Shown piece after piece: positions 40,155-48,212 of a stretch of 64,000 nt of DNA. Source of the stretch: Streptomyces sp. NRRL F-525 (GTDB lineage Bacteria > Actinomycetota > Actinomycetes > Streptomycetales > Streptomycetaceae); assembly GCF_000716605.1 (NCBI RefSeq), contig NZ_JNXE01000030.1:62001-126000 (forward strand), given 5' to 3'. Within the stretch, counting starts at the first letter, position 1. Every line of letters begins with the position of its first letter. A model generated the notes under the pieces. It made no database searches. It was not told the origin of the DNA and saw only the letters and a list, made by a program, of their open reading frames with translations. The translations under genes were made by a program, and so were the position numbers.

Positions 40155-41053
40155 CTAGTTCGGGCCAATGATCGGAAATCCCGTCTTGTGCAGACCATTT
40201 GGACTTGGTACGACGGTAGCTGCGCGCGCCTGGACAATGCTCCCATCCGGCATGATCACCTGCCCCATTCCCTCCGGGATCTGCACCGACCTAGGACCGG
40301 CCCCTTCGACATGGAGCCCCTTGAGGAAATCTGCAGCAGCGTCGTTGTCCAACCATTGACCTTGCTGGTTCCCAGTGCTGCGAGCATGATCAGTCAGAGC
40401 CTTCGTGTTCTTCGCCCCAGCGCCATGAGTCTTGAATGTGTGACCCCACGTTTTCACGCTGTTAGACGCCCAGTTCACACACCCATTGCTGTTGGGAACC
40501 AGGACCGGCGTCTGACCAGCGAGTACATAGTACGTGTGGATGTCGGCCACGGTGAGGTTGTAAACAGTGGCTGGCTGGGTCCATTGGTCGACGTTGGTGA
40601 TTTGGATGACGGCGCGGGCGGAAGTGCTGAGTCGTTCGCCGTCGATGAGCTGGGCTGCGTTGACCCAGTCGCCGAGTTCGGGTACCCAGAAGGGATGTCC
40701 GGCTGTGGCGGTGACCGAGGCTGTCTTCTTTTGCCGTCGACTTCGATGGAAAGGGTGATTCTGACCAGGTTCTTCAGACCGTTGCCGATGATCTCGGCAG
40801 TTACCGTTTTGACTTCGGTTCGGCCGGTTTTGGGGTCCGTGGTGAGGACCTTGTCCCTGGTCTTCACGTCCTCGATGGGCTTGGTCGTGCCGTCCGCCAT
40901 CAGGACCTGGGTGCCGGGAATGAAGCTGTTGCAGGGCCTTTCGGCTCCAGCAGCCCCGCCCAGATAGGCCAGCGCGGTCGTACTGATGACCTCGCCGAAG
41001 AATTTTCCACGGGCGACGGCCGCGGCTTTGTCGCTGGCTCCGCACTTGCCGTC
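40155..41053 (-). pseudogene. Polymorphic toxin C-terminal fragment: HINT domain plus toxin, frameshifted
   Basis: Reading leftward, frame A opens near 41053 without a start (KCGASDKAAAVARGKFFGEVISTTALAYLGG) and gives the HINT N-terminus AERPCNSFIPGTQVLMADGTTKPIEDVKTRDKVLTTDPKTG to IEVDGK. At an A4 tract (plus 40729-40732) the frame shifts and continues KKTASVTATAGHPFWVPELGDWVNAAQL ... NLTVADIHTYYVLAGQTPVLVPN, the HINT C-terminus ending in the cleavage Asn. The ~105-residue toxin follows (NWASNSVKTWGHTFKTHGAGAKNTKALTDHARSTGNQQGQW ... GMGQVIMPDGSIVQ); its HTFKTHG/His-rich pattern suggests an RNase-like fold. The N-terminal delivery region is missing. Confidence 0.82.
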
Positions 41054-41068
41054 TCAGGCTCCGCCACG

Positions 41069-41755
41069 GTGGCCACCGCCGTCGCAGCGCCCAACATCGC
41101 CTTCGCCGTGCAGAACGGTGATGGCGGCGGAGGAGGCGACGACGGGGGTGGGTCCGACGGCTCGTCCTCCGAGGGTTCGGACCGGGACAGGGATGCGCAG
41201 TCTCTGCGGCAGGAACACAAAGGCGAGGACGGTGAGCCGCAGCTCACCCTGGACAATGCCTACCGCGCGTTGGACGGCGCTCCGGAGGGGACTCGTGCCC
41301 GGGTGATGCCCAAGGAGAACGAGCTATCGAGCAAGCCAGGAGCCAAGGGGAAAGACAAGGTCAAGAACGCTGACCTCGAATATCTCGACCAGCAGGGTGA
41401 CATCGTCGGCTACGGCGAGGTCAAGACCATCGGAGAGGCCGACGAGGGGAAGTTCGACGGGCAACTTGACAGTGCCGTCAAGCAGTTGCGCTGGCGGCAG
41501 GACTGGAAAGGCGGCACGGAGGTCAACGAGATCTTCATCCAGGTCCCCGACCTGGCCGATCCTCCGGAGGTCAAGAGCTGGGTCAAGAGCTACCGGAGTG
41601 CTCGCAGGGGCGGAGTGAAGTCGATCAGCGGGTACCGTCTGCGGGTCTTCAGCGAAAGCGGCAACAGTCTGGGGACCTTCGACCTGGGCGACAATGCCGA
41701 CGAAGGCTATGTCGAGGACCACACCTACCATTCGCCGAACGGGTACTCCTACTGA
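41069..41755 (+). CDS. Polymorphic toxin C-terminal fragment, restriction-endonuclease-like
   Basis: 228 residues from GTG 41069; the frame is open further left but has no better start. A hydrophobic alanine-rich stretch leads into a Gly/Asp/Ser-rich acidic linker (GDGGGGGDDGGGSDGSSSEGSD), then a ~130-residue toxin domain. Its core NADLEYLDQQGDIVGYGEVKTIGEADEGKFDGQLDSAVKQL has the D-x(n)-E-x-K arrangement of PD-(D/E)xK nucleases plus the following Gln helix. The delivery N-terminus is absent, so this is an orphan toxin module. A putative immunity gene starts 99 nt downstream. Confidence 0.7.
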   Translation: MATAVAAPNIAFAVQNGDGGGGGDDGGGSDGSSSEGSDRDRDAQSLRQEHKGEDGEPQLTLDNAYRALDGAPEGTRARVMPKENELSSKPGAKGKDKVKNADLEYLDQQGDIVGYGEVKTIGEADEGKFDGQLDSAVKQLRWRQDWKGGTEVNEIFIQVPDLADPPEVKSWVKSYRSARRGGVKSISGYRLRVFSESGNSLGTFDLGDNADEGYVEDHTYHSPNGYSY

Positions 41756-41854
41756 ACCGCCCAGCGCTGAATGACCTCAGACCGTAATCCGGGGCGGGGC
41801 GGACGCGTACCGCGAGGGCGCGTCCGCCCCGCCACTGTCCGAAAGGCGCCTTTC

Positions 41855-42532
41855 TTGTCCTCGATGCTTTACCAACTGCGCGAGTCCTTCCCTGACGCGC
41901 AGAATGCGCTGGCACGGGCGCGGGGGATCTCGCGCGAACTGGCCGACTGGACCTCCTGCCCCACGCCCCGAATGGAGCCGGTGACCACAGCCGAGCAATA
42001 CGCCTACGCCCTCTCCGCCTTCGACACCGCCCGCATCTACGGGAACCAGGCAGAACCCGGCGTCGGACCCTGCCTGGACGAACTGCGGCGCCGCACCGTC
42101 GTCACGTTCGACAACGAAGAGCCGAACTCCTCGTTCGCCGGCTACGCGATACTCCGCCCCGACCTGATCGACCTCTGGCCGCTGCCCGAGAAGCTGACTC
42201 TCACTCTGGATTCGACCTCGCCCTTCGGCGATCCCTACAGCGAGCCTGACCCCGACTGCACCGAGGAGGAACTGGATGACATGGTTTCCGTTCTCGGACC
42301 GCTGTCTCTGAACGTGGACTGGGACTGCGGCTGGCGCGGACTGTCCGAGTCCAAGGACTGCGGTGTGCAACTCTGCCTGAACAGTGTCTGGACGCGGCAG
42401 ATCGCCGTGCCGTCGCCCGGCGAGTTCGGCGTCTGGATTTCCCTCGGCAACCGCATCGCCTGGACGACCGAAGGCGAGAACTGGCGCCGCGACTGCGGAC
42501 TTTCGCTGGGCGAACCCCAGCAAGGCTGGTGA
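41855..42532 (+). CDS. Putative immunity protein for the nuclease-like toxin
   Basis: 225 residues from TTG 41855 (AAAGG 8 nt upstream; ATG 41864 is an alternative). Acidic soluble protein, no signal peptide: SMLYQLRESFPDAQNALARARGI ... VTTAEQYAYALSAFDTARIYGNQAEP ... DCTEEELDDMVSVLGPLSLNVDWDCGWRGLSESKDCGVQLCLN. Four or more cysteines. Position after a toxin module and strong acidity suggest immunity to the preceding nuclease domain. Family not recognised. Confidence 0.65.
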   Translation: MSSMLYQLRESFPDAQNALARARGISRELADWTSCPTPRMEPVTTAEQYAYALSAFDTARIYGNQAEPGVGPCLDELRRRTVVTFDNEEPNSSFAGYAILRPDLIDLWPLPEKLTLTLDSTSPFGDPYSEPDPDCTEEELDDMVSVLGPLSLNVDWDCGWRGLSESKDCGVQLCLNSVWTRQIAVPSPGEFGVWISLGNRIAWTTEGENWRRDCGLSLGEPQQGW

Positions 42533-42579
42533 CTCGGACGCTCGGAGCCCTACGCCCCGGTGGAGGCGAGCCCTCGGTT

Positions 42580-43203
42580 GACGCAGCCGGCTGGTTTCCC
42601 TTGATCACCGCGTTGTAGTGCAGTGTGTGGAAGGTGACCACGGTGCCGGCCAGGTCGAGGGGTTGAAGCAGCGGGCGGAAGGCGGCCGTGCGGAAGGCGG
42701 CCGTCTCGTTGGTCTTGGCCCCCACCGCCCGCTGGGCCGGGGTGACGGCTGACAGCAGGTGCCGGTGCCCGGAGCCGGACAGCGCCTTGCCGTCCACCGC
42801 GATCGCCGGCAGCCGCAGTGGGGCCGGTGGTGGCGACGTCGGCGTGGTTGCGTTCGGCCAGGTAGGCGCCGATCACGGCGTCCAGGACATTGCCGTCGAG
42901 GGCAGCCAGGTTCCGGGTGAGGGTGGCATGGGACGGGGCGCGGCGACGTCCGGGCAGATGGTGCCGGATGCCGAGCTGTTCTAGCACGGTGGTGGCACGT
43001 TGTCCCCATTCGGTGATCTCGGTGACGGTCCGGGCGCCGGAGACGACTGCGCAGGCACAGATCAGCAGCAGGCCGATCAGCGGACACCACCGCCCGCGAC
43101 GCGACCACGGGTCGGGTACGCGCTGGAGTTGAGCCCCTGCAGGCGGCCGGTGCCGTGAGGGCGGAGGGGGCCCGGTTTCACGAGGACGGCAGGGATCGGG
43201 AAG
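42580..43203 (-). pseudogene. ISAs1-family transposase remnant
   Basis: The minus-strand N-terminal part DPWSRRGRWCPLIGLLLICACAVVSGARTVTEITEWGQRA ... ATLTRNLAALDGNVLDAVIGAYLAER is in one frame. After a frameshift near 42810, IAVDGKALSGSGHRHLLSAVTPAQRAVGAKTNETAAF (first DDE Asp in VDGK) is in another. The end is internally deleted (VTFHTLHYNAVIKGNQPAA) and the rest of the DDE domain is missing. No terminal inverted repeats found by eye. Confidence 0.82.
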
Positions 43204-43456
43204 GATGGAACGGCAGGCGCGGGACCTCGATGTGATCAACTGGCGTAAACACCCTGATGATCACCGGTCCCGTGCCTGTGCTGTTGCCGCGTCAACTCCC
43301 GCCTCACGAGGACGATCTACGCGATCCTGGAACTTGCAACCACCCTGCGTTCCTTTGGCTTGTACTGAAACGCGTTGCTGTTCGTGTCCGGGGCACGTCA
43401 TGCTTGCTTCCAGCGTGAAGCGCTGGATCACACGATTGACACGGCTGGAGTGGCCC

Positions 43457-44269
43457 ATGACAGCGGGTGGGCCGTCGGACGCAGATGTACCGAGACGGCA
43501 CCGAGCCAACCTTGAGGCGTTCGTACTGCGCGCTCGCCGAGTGGAGGCGCACTCCCTCGCGGCCGACTGGGACGCTCTGGTCACTCTCGCTGGGGCGCCC
43601 TATTCGGTGACCGTCCAGGACGACGGTGAGGCGACTTTTCGGCAGGACTTTCCGGCTGAAGAGCTGGTCGAATCGGCTGCTGCGAGGGTCAGGCCCCTCC
43701 TGCTGGAGACTGACGCCTGTTCATACCTCAAGGCTCTGGCAGGCATGGGGTACTTCTGCCGGTCCTTGCCGGACGAGTCGATCTGGGTGAGGGAAGCCCG
43801 GACTGAGTGGAGAGGGAGGACTGGGTCCACCACCACGCGTGAGAGTGGCTACCAGGTCATGATCGGCAACGCTGGCACTGGTCAGGTCGCAGGTCTGGAC
43901 GACCAGACGTTGGCGATGGCATGGATCTACGGTGATGTCGTTCACCACGACGTGGAACGGCTCAGGGAGACTGACCCATTCGGCCTGTCCGAACGGTTCC
44001 GCGCCGCAGTGCCCCTGGTCGCCTGGGTGATGATCAGCGCGATCGAACTGCTCAACTATGTCCGGGCTCTGCAGTCCGCCGAAGTCCTCGCGCTCCAGCC
44101 TGAGCTGTTCGATCAAGAAGTCGTGCTGACCTCGACGTCGTGGGAACACACCGGACGGGTATACAGTGCGCCGCTCGGAACGCCCGCTCCCGCCGATGCG
44201 CTGGCCCCCCTTGGTGAGGGATGGGCCCCGCTGGCGAGCGACATCGTCGTCCAGCTAGCGGACGAGTGA
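43457..44269 (+). CDS. Hypothetical protein in the integrated element
   Basis: 270 residues from ATG 43457 (GGAG 7 nt upstream); the frame upstream to 43205 lacks coding character. Mostly helical: RRHRANLEAFVLRARRVEAHSLAADWDALVTLAGAPYSVTVQDDGEATFRQDFPAEELVESAAARVRPLLLETDACSYLKALAGM. A probable hydrophobic helix reads AAVPLVAWVMISAIELLNYVRAL. No signal peptide or recognised motif; cargo of unknown function. Confidence 0.7.
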   Translation: MTAGGPSDADVPRRHRANLEAFVLRARRVEAHSLAADWDALVTLAGAPYSVTVQDDGEATFRQDFPAEELVESAAARVRPLLLETDACSYLKALAGMGYFCRSLPDESIWVREARTEWRGRTGSTTTRESGYQVMIGNAGTGQVAGLDDQTLAMAWIYGDVVHHDVERLRETDPFGLSERFRAAVPLVAWVMISAIELLNYVRALQSAEVLALQPELFDQEVVLTSTSWEHTGRVYSAPLGTPAPADALAPLGEGWAPLASDIVVQLADE

Positions 44270-44593
44270 CCTCCGTAGAGGTCTTGAGTCCTTGCTTGCC
44301 GGACAGCCCCGCCGGGCTGAAAAACTCACTGAAGGTGACCATGATTCCCGCCGCTCTGGTGGAGAGAAGCCGGCCGCACGATTCGATGCTCGCCTAAGCA
44401 GGAGCTGTCGTCGTGGGGAACCGTACGGTAGGTCTTGAAAGGCTGCTGGCCTTCACCTGAGTGTGGTGGGTTGGTGCAGCGAACGCTGCACGACTCTCGA
44501 TTGAGCCGGATCGAGCAGGGCTCAACGGGACCGAACCGAGGGTATAAATCGGGCACTTTGGCAAACCTGCAGGTGAGAAGCCTCACCCGGATA
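44270..44593. other. Right-end noncoding region of the element
   Basis: About 320 bases with no supported gene, lower in GC than the flanks. Contains the dyad GCAGCGAACGCTGC at 44476-44489, matching the one near the left end, 105 nt inside attR. Confidence 0.5.
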
Positions 44594-44622
44594 GGTTCGA
44601 GTCCCACCCGCCCCACCTTCGC
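44594..44622 (+). repeat. attR-type direct repeat
   Basis: 29 bp identical to 38341-38369, the 3' end of the CAT-anticodon tRNA plus 7 bases. The flanking bases differ on both sides, so the repeat ends are sharp. No tRNA 5' half is present here. Positions 44623-44871 beyond it hold no supported gene. Confidence 0.88.
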
Positions 44623-44871
44623 CTCTCCCAGGAGAACCGTTTCCACCTGTGGAAACGTCGGAACGGGTGACGTCACTCGAACGTGGTGACAGCCGTTCGG
44701 CTGTTCAGACCAAGATCCAGTGGACGTGTAGTGGACGCGGGGCCGGATCAGGGGACTCAGGCTCATCAGGCTGCCTTCCGGCGCCTGTTGGGGGCCCTGC
44801 TCTCAGGTACCGGCGGTCGACCGGAGCAGGACGGTCCGCCAGAACCCGGGTTCCGGCGGACCGTTGGGGAA

Positions 44872-44918
44872 ATCAGGGATCAGGGATCAGGGATCAGGGA
44901 TCAGGGATCAGGGATCAG
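44872..44918 (+). repeat. Heptanucleotide tandem repeat (ATCAGGG)x6 plus partial
   Basis: Six perfect copies of ATCAGGG (44872-44913) and a partial ATCAG. The stop codon of the LamG gene (minus strand, 44915-44917) lies in the last partial copy, so the array is its immediate 3' flank. Simple repeats of this kind vary by slippage. Confidence 0.95.
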
Positions 44919-47065
44919 CACAGGCAAGGGTCCATACCCGTCCCGAGGCCGATGATGTCGCGGTCCCGCAGCGCGCCGGAGTAGGCCTGTACCTCGTCCA
45001 CGTCGCCATGCAGGTACTCGCCCCAGCCGTCACCGGACCTGGCTCTGCCGATCTGGAGGGCACCGGTGCTGTGCCAGCCGTCGGGGAGGCTCGCGGTCGC
45101 CTGGGCGTTGGTGTAGCCGTCCAGGTAGAGCTTGATCGTGTCGGTGGCGTCGTCGTAGACCACCGCGAGGCGATGGCCCTGGCCCTCGCCTCCGTCCGGG
45201 CTCACGATCTGGGACACCACCTTCTCGGGGGCTCCGGCCTCGTCCTTCTCCGGCATCACCAGTTGCCAGGTGTACGTGGACGGCTCGTAGCGCACCTTGA
45301 AGGCGTCGGTGTGCTCGCCGGCCTGGGAGAGCACGGTCATCGGGTGGGCGGGCTCGGAGTCCGCGAGGCGTACGACGACGCCGAGCGTGAAGCTGTCCCC
45401 GGTGTCCACGACGGGCCCGTCGGCGGCGGCGTACCCGCTCTCGCCGTCCAGCCGCAGATGCCCGTCACCGACGAGCGGCGGCGGCACGTAGGTGCAGTCC
45501 GGGTCGATGTCCGGGATGCAGGAATCGTCGGAGCCCTGGTAGATCGAAGCACCCGTGCCGAGCCGCAGCGGTGCGCCGCCCGACTGTTCGGGGCTCGCAC
45601 CGTCCGTCGCGTTCTCCAGCGACCAGTGGCCGAGCAACTTCGGCTTGCGGTAAGCCAGTTCGGCCACCTCGTCCGGCACCACGACCCGGTCGTGAACCTG
45701 TACGTCACCGATGTCGCCGTGCCACTGGTCCCCGTAGCCGGCAGTCCCGAGGGCACGCCCGATCTGGAAGGCGCCGGCCGCCTCGGCGGGAGTCGCGTCG
45801 GCCGCGGTCCCGGTCTCCTGGCCGTTGACGTACAGCCGCGCCTTTCCGGTCTCGGCGTCGTACAGCCCCAGCAGATGGGCCCACTCGCCGGTCTCGGGGG
45901 CGCCGCCGGACACCTGCGCGCCGCCGACCGCGAACGACCAGGCGGTCCCGGAGTCCTGGTGGCGCAGCCCGAGGTCGAAGCCGGGTGCCCCGTCGGCATC
46001 CTGGCTGAGGACGGTCATGTCCCGGCCGGTTTCCGCGGGCCGTACCCAGGCGCTCACCGCGAAGGATTTACGGAGGTCGGTCGCCGGGGCGTCCGGGGTG
46101 AGGAAGCCTTGGTCGCTGCCGTCGAGGGCGACCGTGGCGGTGGCTGTGGTGCCGGTGGGCACCGGGCCGCCGAAGGTCACGCCGGTCCCGGCGCGGGCCG
46201 GCGTGCCGGTCTCGGCGGCGGCCGAGCCGGAGCCCGCCGGGTCGTCCAGCTTCCAGCGGGCGACGGGGGCACGGCCGGCCTGCACGTTGAAGGCGTAACG
46301 CGACTCCCCGCTGCTTCGGCCCGACCGGTCGATCGCGCGGACCGTCAGCGCCTTGGGTCCCTCGGAGAGCGGCAGGTACGGAATGGTCACGGCCGCGCCC
46401 GGCCGCTCCGCGGAGACGGTGCCGTATGGGCCGCCCAGGAAGCCGTACGTGTACGACACCACGTCGTCGGAAGGCGAGTCCATCGTGAAGTGGCCGTAGA
46501 CGCCCACGCCGTCCACCCAGAACACGTCCTCCGGGTTGGGGTATTCGGGAGAGGTGATCGTCGCCTTCTCCGGGCTCACGTCGTCGTACACGAACGAGCA
46601 GACCGAGCCGTCGCCCTCGTCGCTCCACGGGGAGGTCGCCTTGCCGTCGTTCGCGCGGACATGCCAGGAGACGACGGTGTTCGCCGGGATGTCGTTCGGC
46701 ATCGTCCAGTACTGGCGCGACCCCGAGGAAAGAGTGATGGTGGTGTAGGTCCGCTGCTGTTTCACTCCGGCCGCGTCCGTCCACCAGGCTTCGAACTCGC
46801 CACTGAGCGGGCTGGATTCGGAGGGCTGGTTGTCCTCCTCCGGGTCGTACAGCACCGCACTGAGCCTGGGCGGCGCCGAAACGTATGGCGTGTCGTCACC
46901 GGTCGCGCATGGCTTGCCTCCCGACTGGAGGTCTTGGACGAGCGGCTGATTCGGCGGCAGGTTGTCCACCGCGTACGCCGTCCCGGCAGCCGCGGCCAAC
47001 AGCGCCGCCGCACAGCTCCCCACCACCGTGCGTCTGCGTCTGCCTGTCCTTGTGAACCTGCTCAA
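44915..47065 (-). CDS. Secreted LamG (concanavalin-like) domain protein
   Basis: 716 residues. TTG 47065 follows GGGGAGGGCCAC; a basic signal peptide LSRFTRTGRRRRTVVGSCAAALLAAAAGTAYA. Then an Fn3/Ig-like region with an YxPEEDNQPSES-type segment (~35-250), and two LamG jelly-roll domains (~260-465, VARWKLDDPAGSGSA ... DIGDVQVHDRVV; ~470-716, LLGHWSLENATDG ... LHGDVDEVQAYSGALRDRDI). Each ends in the typical W/Y-GDVDEVQ strand. It ends PCLC. Extracellular, probably binding glycan or wall components; typical Streptomyces LamG proteins are often linked with deaminase or wall-hydrolase systems, but no catalytic domain is visible. Confidence 0.88.
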   Translation of the reverse strand: MSRFTRTGRRRRTVVGSCAAALLAAAAGTAYAVDNLPPNQPLVQDLQSGGKPCATGDDTPYVSAPPRLSAVLYDPEEDNQPSESSPLSGEFEAWWTDAAGVKQQRTYTTITLSSGSRQYWTMPNDIPANTVVSWHVRANDGKATSPWSDEGDGSVCSFVYDDVSPEKATITSPEYPNPEDVFWVDGVGVYGHFTMDSPSDDVVSYTYGFLGGPYGTVSAERPGAAVTIPYLPLSEGPKALTVRAIDRSGRSSGESRYAFNVQAGRAPVARWKLDDPAGSGSAAAETGTPARAGTGVTFGGPVPTGTTATATVALDGSDQGFLTPDAPATDLRKSFAVSAWVRPAETGRDMTVLSQDADGAPGFDLGLRHQDSGTAWSFAVGGAQVSGGAPETGEWAHLLGLYDAETGKARLYVNGQETGTAADATPAEAAGAFQIGRALGTAGYGDQWHGDIGDVQVHDRVVVPDEVAELAYRKPKLLGHWSLENATDGASPEQSGGAPLRLGTGASIYQGSDDSCIPDIDPDCTYVPPPLVGDGHLRLDGESGYAAADGPVVDTGDSFTLGVVVRLADSEPAHPMTVLSQAGEHTDAFKVRYEPSTYTWQLVMPEKDEAGAPEKVVSQIVSPDGGEGQGHRLAVVYDDATDTIKLYLDGYTNAQATASLPDGWHSTGALQIGRARSGDGWGEYLHGDVDEVQAYSGALRDRDIIGLGTGMDPCLC

Positions 47066-47220
47066 GTGGCCCTCCCCTGTGAGTACTTGATGCTCGTGGA
47101 TCACACGAGCGCCTGAAGCTAACAGAGACCACTGACAACGCGGAAAGGGTTTCCTGGCCGACCTGTTCCAGAACTTCGGTGTCGTCGAAGCAGGCCCGCC
47201 AAGATCCTCGAAGGACTCGG

Positions 47221-48039
47221 TCACCCCTTGTTCACGGGGATCACGGCAACAGGGCAGTCCGCGTGCCGCCGTGCCGCTCGGCCGACCGGGCTCAGCAGCG
47301 CGGCGGGAACGCGGCCGTGGCTTCGTGAGCCGATCACGATGAGCTGGGCTCGGGTGCTCGTCTCCATGACCGCCCTGCGGAGTCCGCCTCGGACGCGGGC
47401 GTGGTGCGTGATGACGTCCGGGTACTTCTCCCTCTGCGCGGACAGGGTGTCGGCGAAGCCTTTGCGCGCCCGGCCGTCGCGGACGGCCGTGCTGTCCAGC
47501 ACGACCAGGTCCGCGCCCCGGGCCGATGCCTGCGCGTAGGCGAACTCCACCGCGGCGGGGACCTCCTGGCCGTGGCCGCCCACCAGCACGACGGGACCGC
47601 TGGGGTCGGGCCTGCCGCGTACCACCAGCACCGGGGAACGCCCGTGGGCCGCCAACTGCCCGGCGACCGAGTCGGACCGCAGAGAACCGGCCCTGCCCGT
47701 CGGGTGGTTGCCGACCACGACGAGGCACGCGTCACGGGATCCGGACTCCAGTACCGCCACGGGGGAACCCAGGAGGACCTCCTGCGTGACACGGACGTCG
47801 GGCGCGGCGCGGAGGGCCCATCGCCTGGCCTCGGCCATCGCGCCCTTCACCACACGGCGTGCTCCGGACCCGCCCCGGTCCCAGGGCGGAACGCCAGGTG
47901 AGACCTGGTCCGACGACCACGCGAAGGCGTGCGTCAACCGGAGTTCCGCTCCGATCCGGTCGGCCTCCTGCGCGGCGGCCTCCACCGCGGCCATGCCCGA
48001 CTGCGAGCCGTCGACTCCCACCACGACCGGGCCGCTCAT
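47221..48039 (-). CDS. Universal stress protein, tandem UspA
   Basis: 272 residues, two UspA domains. Domain 1 starts [20 protein letters not shown] and ends VVVGNHPTGRAGSLRSDSVAGQLAAHGRSPVLVVRG; domain 2 ends LIVIGSRSHGRVPAALLSPVGRAARRHADCPVAVIPV. The ATP-binding G-x2-G-x9-G(S/T) is partly altered in domain 1 (GNHPTGRAG). ATG 48039 follows GGGGGA. First of three USPs in a DevR-type stress island. A GC dyad at 48140-48155 lies upstream. Confidence 0.92.
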   Translation of the reverse strand: MSGPVVVGVDGSQSGMAAVEAAAQEADRIGAELRLTHAFAWSSDQVSPGVPPWDRGGSGARRVVKGAMAEARRWALRAAPDVRVTQEVLLGSPVAVLESGSRDACLVVVGNHPTGRAGSLRSDSVAGQLAAHGRSPVLVVRGRPDPSGPVVLVGGHGQEVPAAVEFAYAQASARGADLVVLDSTAVRDGRARKGFADTLSAQREKYPDVITHHARVRGGLRRAVMETSTRAQLIVIGSRSHGRVPAALLSPVGRAARRHADCPVAVIPVNKG

Positions 48040-48212
48040 GACGGATCCCCCTTGCCCTCGCGCGGACTTCAGAACCTGGGTGCGCCGCTCGGCGGCGCGC
48101 ACTGTGCTTTCCATGCCTCAGGTTCTCCCTCGGCGCCGCGGGCCCGACAGGGCCGGGTGGGTCCCCGGCGCACGCCGTCCGGCCCTGCTTCGGGCGCGGC
48201 GGGGGCGGTCCG

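Larger units (their letters stand above)
38363..44622. mobile_element. Decayed tRNA-integrated element with toxin/immunity cargo
   Basis: Bounded by a perfect 29-bp repeat of the tRNA 3' end. Contents: a truncated, frameshifted tyrosine integrase near attL, two toxin C-terminal modules with putative immunity genes, an ISAs1-like transposase remnant and one hypothetical gene. No replication, transfer or excisionase gene is recognisable, so the element is probably immobile. A GCAGCGAACGCTGC dyad occurs near both ends (38428 and 44476). Confidence 0.82.

Noticed and set aside
40729..40732. Programmed -1 frameshift in the HINT toxin
   Set aside because: The heptamer is not a good X-XXY-YYZ slippery site and the gene already lacks its N-terminus and start; decay is more likely.
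42201..42797. Separate 198-aa minus-strand gene
   Set aside because: Its first half is the frameshifted continuation of the ISAs1-like transposase remnant and its second half is shadow of the plus-strand immunity candidate.
44872..44918. CRISPR or iteron origin
   Set aside because: 7-bp head-to-tail microsatellite without spacers and no Rep gene nearby.
48140..48155. GGCCCGACAGGGCC near the first USP as a member of the regulon motif
   Set aside because: Arms are GGCCC-N4-GGGCC, the reverse arrangement of the island's GGGCC-N4-GGCCC motif, so I did not count it as a proper site.
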